Positions 14,349 through 19,146 of a stretch of DNA of 19,146 nucleotides are shown here, piece by piece (the stretch's first letter is position 1; each line of letters starts with the position of its first letter). The DNA lies in NCBI GenBank assembly GCA_002367355.1, contig DFBQ01000123.1, positions 1 to 19,146 on the forward strand. Reading direction: 5' to 3'. The notes under the pieces are model-generated. The model did not search any database. It was not told where the DNA came from and was given only the letters and a program-made list of their open reading frames with translations. Made by a program: the position numbers and the translations under genes. The DNA comes from Deltaproteobacteria bacterium UBA3076. Its GTDB lineage: Bacteria; Desulfobacterota; Dissulfuribacteria; Dissulfuribacterales; UBA3076.

Positions 14349-14993
14349 TTGCTTGAATGGAATGAATCTATAAAGATTATCACAGGCATACTGGTTATCG
14401 TTAATCCTTTAGGAATTGTCCCGGTATTTCTGAGCATTACGTCAACTCAATCCATAAGGGAACGTAGCCGCATTGCCTGGATTGCAGCAGTATCCACAGG
14501 TACAATATTACTCTTGGCGGCATTGAGCGGCGAGTCGGTCCTCAAATTCTTTGGCATTGGCATTCCCGCCTTCCGTGTAGGAGGCGGGATACTGATCTTG
14601 TTGATGGCGATTGACATGCTTCATGCCCGTCGCAGCGGCAGCAAGCAGACACCTGAAGAGGCAGGGGAGGCTGAAGAGAAAGATACGATAGCGGTTGTCC
14701 CCTTGGCTATTCCGTTGCTGGCCGGCCCGGGAGCAATAAGCACTGTAATCCTGTATGCCCATCAATCTTCCGATTGGCTTTATTTGCTATTCCTTTGTGT
14801 AATCATTATGTGTGTGGCGATTGTCGTATGGGTCGTTTTGCGCTCAGCCGTCTCTATTGGCACAGTCCTGGGAACTACTGGAATAAATATCGCGAGTCGC
14901 CTCATGGGGCTGATTCTTGCTGCAATTGCAATAGAGTTTATTACACAGGGAATGAGTGGAATCTTTCCATGTCTGACAACAGCAGGAAATTAA
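14349..14993 (+). CDS. MarC-family integral membrane protein
   Basis: 214 residues with about six membrane helices, the normal MarC/UPF0056 size. Family landmarks are present: IVNPLGIVPVFLSIT in the first helix, FFGIGIPAFRVGGGILIL, the loop with AVVPLAIPLLAGPGAISTVI, and a C-terminal GINIASRLMGLILAAIAIEFI. The start is TTG at 14349, chosen because AAAGGGG (14336-14342) sits 6 nt upstream and because it gives the usual MarC N-terminus; there is no ATG nearby in frame. MarC proteins sit in the inner membrane and their physiological role is unsettled; the old link to multiple antibiotic resistance was not upheld. It appears monocistronic. Confidence 0.92.
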   Translation: MLEWNESIKIITGILVIVNPLGIVPVFLSITSTQSIRERSRIAWIAAVSTGTILLLAALSGESVLKFFGIGIPAFRVGGGILILLMAIDMLHARRSGSKQTPEEAGEAEEKDTIAVVPLAIPLLAGPGAISTVILYAHQSSDWLYLLFLCVIIMCVAIVVWVVLRSAVSIGTVLGTTGINIASRLMGLILAAIAIEFITQGMSGIFPCLTTAGN

Positions 14994-15160
14994 TGGCCCC
15001 CGTTAAGCTGAATCATTACTATACTGTGAACGGCCATAATTTGAGATTTCTCTATCATATTTTTTTACCACGGAGTTTCATCGGGCTAATGAAGCCATTG
15101 CCGGGGGATACCAGGAGGCCAAGGCTCAAATTTGGCCTTTGACGGGTAAAGGAGGAGGTT

Positions 15161-15394
15161 TTGATCATCCGTAAAATAGGCATCATCGCAGATCCACACC
15201 CGGGGAACATCTTCATTCTTCTGGACAATGTCATTTGCTATCTGGATTTCGGGATGATGGGCCGCATCAGCCGGAAGAGCAGGGAAGACTTTGTGGACAT
15301 GGTGGTGTCCTCTATCGGCCTTTCAGGCTTTCTGGTGGCCGGGGTGATGGGATTCTGGCTGCTGGTTTCAATCCTGAGGCGGGGGAAGATGTAA
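15161..15394 (+). pseudogene. UbiB/ABC1 kinase-like remnant: catalytic loop joined directly to the C-terminal membrane end
   Basis: The 77-codon frame carries ADPHPGNIFILLDNVICYLDFG and MMGRISRKSREDFVDM, the signature ATP-binding/catalytic loop of UbiB/ABC1/AarF atypical kinases. It then jumps to SIGLSGFLVAGVMGFWLLVS and ILRRGKM, the hydrophobic C-terminal end of the same family. Intact proteins have about 500-560 residues; here the first ~300 and some 200 between the two pieces are missing. It opens with TTG after a strong AAAGGAGGAGG only 2 nt away, so translation is doubtful. The preceding 15001-15160 contains no convincing gene; a short frame (15040-15174) reading HRANEAIAGGYQEAKAQ is unassigned. 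Confidence 0.75.
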
Positions 15395-15401
15395 GATCGA
15401 T

Positions 15402-17690
15402 ATGAAGCAGCACAGTCACAAAATATTCTTACTTCTTTTAGTCTTCCTTCTGTCCTTAATGGAAAGCCACGCATGGGCAGCGCTTCCTCAAATACCCAAG
15501 GCAATTGAAACCAGATTCTATCAGGGAAGTCCCCAAGACATTGAGGCCTTTATCGAGGAACGCCGCAACCAAGCCGACCGTTTGATATCCGAGGTGACTC
15601 TTCTTCTCAAAAAAGAGACCGAGGAGAAGAATAAACGGACGCTAACCAATGCCTTGGAATTTTTAGAAGGCATCCCTTTTCAACTGACCAGACTAAATAG
15701 TGAAATGAAAAGGTCCCCCGAGGTGGCGGTCACCGCGCCAGTGATCGGCTTGGCACCTTATAGCCTGGAAATATTGGATGAAGTTCTGTCCTTATACCCC
15801 GATGTAAAGCAAGGGTTGGACAAGCACCAAAAAAAGAAGGAGCTGTTTGAAAACAATTTATCAAACATCGAACAGGACCTTAAACACTTATTTGCAGATT
15901 ATATCAATTTTAAGGAACAGGATAGTAAAGACATCAAGGGTTGTGAGACACTCAGTCAGCTACTAAGCCTCCAGGCGGAATATGCCTTACAAAAAGTTCA
16001 ATGCACGAAATTAGACCAGACGATAGACGAGCTGAGCTCATCAGAAAAGAATTTAAATAACCAGATTAAGGAAGTTTTCAAAGATCTAAAAATCACCAAA
16101 GAAGATGTTGTTGCTGCTAAGAACCGAAGAAATCAGGCCCGGTACCAAGAAAAAGATATAAAGGATAAACTTATTGCCAGACGAAGGGAATTAAATCGAC
16201 AGATAATTATTTCTGAGATAAAACTTGATAATGTTATCACAAAACTAAACTCAGTAGAATCTATAGAAGAATCCAAGAAACTTTTAAATATTGAAAAAAG
16301 GCGTCTTGAGAAACAAATAGAAGAATTACAATATAAAAAGGATATATTGTCGCAGAATGAGATCGCCATAAAACTGGATACAAGCTGGAAGTCTTTCCGA
16401 TACGACTGGCTGGCATACTATACTAACTATCCTCAAAGCAAGAAACCTCAAGCAATTGTTAAATATTGCACGGAAGAGCTTGACAGATTGGAAGAGATGG
16501 TTGGGCAGTTAAAAGAAAATTTGGCCGAGAGAAGGCTCGACAAGTCGATTGTTAATGAAAATCTATTTTCAATAGCAAAAGAAAGGGAAACAGTAACCAT
16601 TCCTAAGGTCAAAAAAGCGCTAAGTGTCCTTCAGCAGCAGGTAAATGTCACCAATGACTCCATGGACAAGCTGATCCTGAAGATCTCCGACAATCTCAAA
16701 AATGTCAAAGTATTGAGGACTGAAACTCAGAATATTCTTCAATTGATCCAGCAAAAAATCAGCCTTTATGAAAGGCTCCTTTACTGGATCAGGGCCGATT
16801 TTTCAGTAGCCTGGAGTCGGGTCAAGGCTGTTGTTTATTATCCCCTCTGGTCTATTGGGGAAAGTGCAGTAACCCTGGCCACCTTCCTGAAGGTTATCTT
16901 CTTCCTCTACTTGGGTATTTTTTCCCTAAGGGTGGTACGCAAAAAGCTGGCCATCTTTCTAATCGAGAGGGCCAATCTTTCTATCGGGCTTGTAAATTCC
17001 ATTACCACTCTGAGCTATTACTTTCTTCTCTTATTAATTATCCTGGTAGCCCTTTCTACGGCCGGGGTTAACCTGAACCAGATCACCATCATTTTAGGTG
17101 CGTTAGGCGTTGGTATCGGCTTTGGGCTTCAAACGATCGCCAACAATTTTATAAGCGGCCTCATTCTTCTAACCGAAAGAACCATAAAAGTAGGGGACAT
17201 TGTGGAACTGGAAAACGGCCTATTGGGTGAGGTCAAGAATATCTCTATCAGGAGCACTGTTATCAGAACCTATGACAGTCTTGATATTATCGTCCCCAAT
17301 TCCGATTTCATTTCTAACCGGGTGACCACGTGGACTTATGGAGATGACTGGCGGAGGCTCAGAATTCCCTTTGGGGTTTCCTATGGTTCAGACCCTGATG
17401 AAGTGGCCAAACTGGCTATCGAAGTTGCCAGAGAGATCCCTACAACCATAGAAGATGGTGACCACCCTTTAAGAGTATGGTTTGATGGATTTGGGGACAG
17501 CAGCCTCGATTTCTCCTTGCTGGTCTGGTGCCGGATGAGGCGACTCGCCCCTGTTTCCGGCTTGCTCAGCGATTACTACTTTGCGCTTTTCCGTAAGTTT
17601 AAAGAGGCCGGGATCGAAATACCGTTTCCACAAAGGGATCTCCATCTACGTTCAATTTCTCCGGAAATTTCACATATTTTTAAAAAGTAG
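15402..17690 (+). CDS. Large MscS-family mechanosensitive channel with periplasmic coiled-coil domain
   Basis: A 762-residue inner-membrane channel that likely opens on membrane tension to release solutes. Residues 1-26 are a signal peptide (KIFLLLLVFLLSLMES, cleavage after AWA). Residues 35-470 are charged, Lys/Glu-rich and strongly coiled-coil, as in the periplasmic domain of KefA/MscK-like proteins. Hydrophobic helices follow near 490-512 and 535-553, then the pore helix with GALGVGIGFGLQTIANNFIS (about 565-584) and the beta domain TIKVGDIVELENGLLGEV and IVPNSDFISNRVTTWTYGDD, ending in the alpha-beta cytoplasmic part. The ATG at 15402 gives a clean signal peptide, although its ribosome site is weak. 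It starts 7 nt after the UbiB remnant. The AT-rich coiled-coil section contrasts with the better-conserved pore. MscK-size proteins exceed 1000 residues, so this is a mid-size subtype. Confidence 0.9.
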   Translation: MKQHSHKIFLLLLVFLLSLMESHAWAALPQIPKAIETRFYQGSPQDIEAFIEERRNQADRLISEVTLLLKKETEEKNKRTLTNALEFLEGIPFQLTRLNSEMKRSPEVAVTAPVIGLAPYSLEILDEVLSLYPDVKQGLDKHQKKKELFENNLSNIEQDLKHLFADYINFKEQDSKDIKGCETLSQLLSLQAEYALQKVQCTKLDQTIDELSSSEKNLNNQIKEVFKDLKITKEDVVAAKNRRNQARYQEKDIKDKLIARRRELNRQIIISEIKLDNVITKLNSVESIEESKKLLNIEKRRLEKQIEELQYKKDILSQNEIAIKLDTSWKSFRYDWLAYYTNYPQSKKPQAIVKYCTEELDRLEEMVGQLKENLAERRLDKSIVNENLFSIAKERETVTIPKVKKALSVLQQQVNVTNDSMDKLILKISDNLKNVKVLRTETQNILQLIQQKISLYERLLYWIRADFSVAWSRVKAVVYYPLWSIGESAVTLATFLKVIFFLYLGIFSLRVVRKKLAIFLIERANLSIGLVNSITTLSYYFLLLLIILVALSTAGVNLNQITIILGALGVGIGFGLQTIANNFISGLILLTERTIKVGDIVELENGLLGEVKNISIRSTVIRTYDSLDIIVPNSDFISNRVTTWTYGDDWRRLRIPFGVSYGSDPDEVAKLAIEVAREIPTTIEDGDHPLRVWFDGFGDSSLDFSLLVWCRMRRLAPVSGLLSDYYFALFRKFKEAGIEIPFPQRDLHLRSISPEISHIFKK

Positions 17691-17770
17691 TGTGTCATTT
17701 GGTTTTAGCTCCGCACAGGTCAGTTATTAGGCCGCGCCAGGAGCGTAGAAGCACCAGGTTTGGAGATAGC

Positions 17771-19146
17771 ATGAAAAAACTTTTTCTGCTGAGCTTTTTC
17801 TTTGTCTTAGGTTTCGGTTTTTGGGGTGGATGTGAAGCTGAGGGAGAAGCTGGATTACCACCGGTTGTTCCTATGAAGGATTTTTTCAGGAACCCTGAGA
17901 AAGCAGGATTTCAATTATCACCTAATGGCCAATACCTTGCCTTTATGGAGCCATGGGAAAACAGAATGAATGTCCATGTCCAAAAGATTGGTGAAAAAAA
18001 AGCCGTCCGTATTACCAACGCAACAAAAAGGGACATCGCGGGCTACTTTTGGGCGAATAATCATCGTATCGCCTTTGTACAGGACAAGGGCGGCGATGAG
18101 AATTTCAGGCTGTATGCCGTGGATATTGATGGCTCCGGTCTGAAGGAATTAACGCCTTTCGATCAGGTGAGGGTTCGAATTATAGATGACCTGGAAGATA
18201 ATGAAAAAGAGATGATCATAGGAATGAATAGGCGTGATAAACGCATCTTCGATGCCTATCGTATTAATATCAACACAGGTGAGATGAAGATGGTCGCCAA
18301 GAATCCGGGTAATATTGATGGTTGGCTTACGGACAATAATGGTGAATTACGTATAGCAACCACCTCAGACGGTGTTAACACCAGTATTTTGTATCGCGAT
18401 AAGGAGACTGATGATTTTCGAGTTATTTTCACCACTAATTTTAAAGAGACGCTTGCCCCGCTCTTTTTTAGTTTTGACGACAAATATATTTACGCCTCCT
18501 CCAATATCGGGCGCGATAAGCGTGCCATAGTAAAATATGACCCTGATAAAGACAAAGAACTTGAAGTCATTTTTGAACACCCTCAAGTCGATGTTTTCAG
18601 TCTCTTGAGATCGAAAAAGCGCAAGGTAATTACGGGCGTGACGTATGTAACCGATAAACGCCACTATCATTTTTTTGATAAAAAACGTAAGCAACTACAG
18701 AAGAATCTTGAGCAACGGCTTTCCGGATATGAAGTTGTTGTAACGAACATGAGTAAAGATGAAAGCAAGGTCCTTGTGCGCACTTTTAGCGATAAGTCCA
18801 GGGGCGCCTATTATTATTATGATAGGCAGAACAATGACTTTAAAAAATTGGTGGATGTTTCGCCGTGGCTTAATGAAAAATATATGGCGGATATGAAACC
18901 AATTAAGTACCAATCCAAAGATGGATTAACCATCCATGGCTATCTAACTCTGCCAAACGGCATTGAGCCGAAAAATTTACCCGTTGTGGTTAATCCCCAC
19001 GGTGGCCCCTGGGCACGTGACATGTGGGGCTTCAATCCTGAAGTACAGTTCTTGGCCAACCGTGGGTACGCTGTTCTGCAGATGAACTTCAGGGGGTCTA
19101 CCGGATACGGTAAAAAGTTCTGGGAAGCAGGCTTTAAAAAATGGGG
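17771..19146 (+). CDS. S9-family (prolyl oligopeptidase) peptidase, N-terminal part, runs off the window
   Basis: 458 codons are visible from ATG 17771 (GGAGAT just upstream). Residues 1-22 are a signal sequence ending near GFWGGC; Cys 23 could be a lipoprotein site, but Trp at -3 makes a poor lipobox. Residues 35-370 have the WD40-like propeller texture of S9 enzymes (GFQLSPNGQYLAFM, GYFWANNHRIAFVQDKGGDE, LYAVDIDGSGLKELT). The alpha/beta-hydrolase domain begins near 376: IKYQSKDGLTIHGYLTLP, VVVNPHGGPWARD and LQMNFRGSTGYGKKFWEAG, the typical lead-in to the GGSYGGY serine motif. The catalytic Ser, Asp and His lie past the window end. Likely a secreted or envelope dipeptidyl-peptidase or acylaminoacyl-peptidase; substrate unknown. 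Confidence 0.9.
   Translation, partial: MKKLFLLSFFFVLGFGFWGGCEAEGEAGLPPVVPMKDFFRNPEKAGFQLSPNGQYLAFMEPWENRMNVHVQKIGEKKAVRITNATKRDIAGYFWANNHRIAFVQDKGGDENFRLYAVDIDGSGLKELTPFDQVRVRIIDDLEDNEKEMIIGMNRRDKRIFDAYRININTGEMKMVAKNPGNIDGWLTDNNGELRIATTSDGVNTSILYRDKETDDFRVIFTTNFKETLAPLFFSFDDKYIYASSNIGRDKRAIVKYDPDKDKELEVIFEHPQVDVFSLLRSKKRKVITGVTYVTDKRHYHFFDKKRKQLQKNLEQRLSGYEVVVTNMSKDESKVLVRTFSDKSRGAYYYYDRQNNDFKKLVDVSPWLNEKYMADMKPIKYQSKDGLTIHGYLTLPNGIEPKNLPVVVNPHGGPWARDMWGFNPEVQFLANRGYAVLQMNFRGSTGYGKKFWEAGFKKW

Noticed and set aside
15040..15174. Short frame containing HRANEAIAGGYQEAKAQ before the UbiB remnant
   Set aside because: It could be the end of another lost gene, but I cannot assign it to a family and it has no start, so it is not listed as a gene.

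Overview
The window looks like a chromosomal stretch of an anaerobic Gram-negative bacterium, most likely a Desulfobacterota (former Deltaproteobacteria). This is inferred from a giant acyl-CoA dehydratase activase, Gram-negative style exported proteins, and several palindromic intergenic repeats; no rRNA or tRNA is present to settle it. Coding is almost entirely on the plus strand, except the first gene.

Region 1 (36-7739) is intact. A coniferyl-aldehyde-type aldehyde dehydrogenase on the minus strand is divergent from a TetR-family regulator. The shared gap holds a TTGACA-type promoter overlapped by a perfect 9-bp inverted repeat, a good operator candidate. The regulator is followed by a membrane protein (CmpB-like N-terminus fused to an HD domain) and, with an ATGA overlap, a 1486-residue activase with two BadF-type ATPase domains and dehydratase-like domains. 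These three genes look like one operon.

Region 2 (7740-10286) starts with a 149-bp composite palindromic element and a promoter candidate. Two helix-rich genes follow: a cytoplasmic amphipathic-helix protein and an exported coiled-coil protein with three ~108-residue repeats. The first has an in-frame amber codon at position 8 and a single-base frameshift near its end. Correcting the frameshift restores an ATGA overlap with the second gene, so they were a coupled pair.

Region 3 (10300-15400) is a gene graveyard with a few intact genes in it. Broken genes are the tail of a PlsC-type acyltransferase, a histidine kinase split exactly before its H-box by a ~100-bp TA-flanked MITE-like insertion, an MprF membrane-domain fragment fused to what looks like the end of a DUF202 protein, the first third of a 2-hydroxyacid dehydrogenase ending at a palindromic repeat, and a UbiB/ABC1 kinase reduced to two joined pieces. 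Apparently intact genes are a 38-residue membrane peptide, a DUF1614 membrane protein and a MarC-family protein with a TTG start. Four kinds of intergenic repeat lie in or next to this region, and two sit at gene break points.

Region 4 (15402-19146) holds a large MscS-family channel with a long periplasmic coiled-coil domain, then the first 458 residues of an exported S9-family peptidase that runs off the window before its catalytic serine.

I found no CRISPR array, phage genes, transposase gene or defence island. The strongest candidates for something undescribed are the TetR/CmpB-HD/activase operon, the helical-protein pair and the set of small palindromic elements associated with gene breakage.
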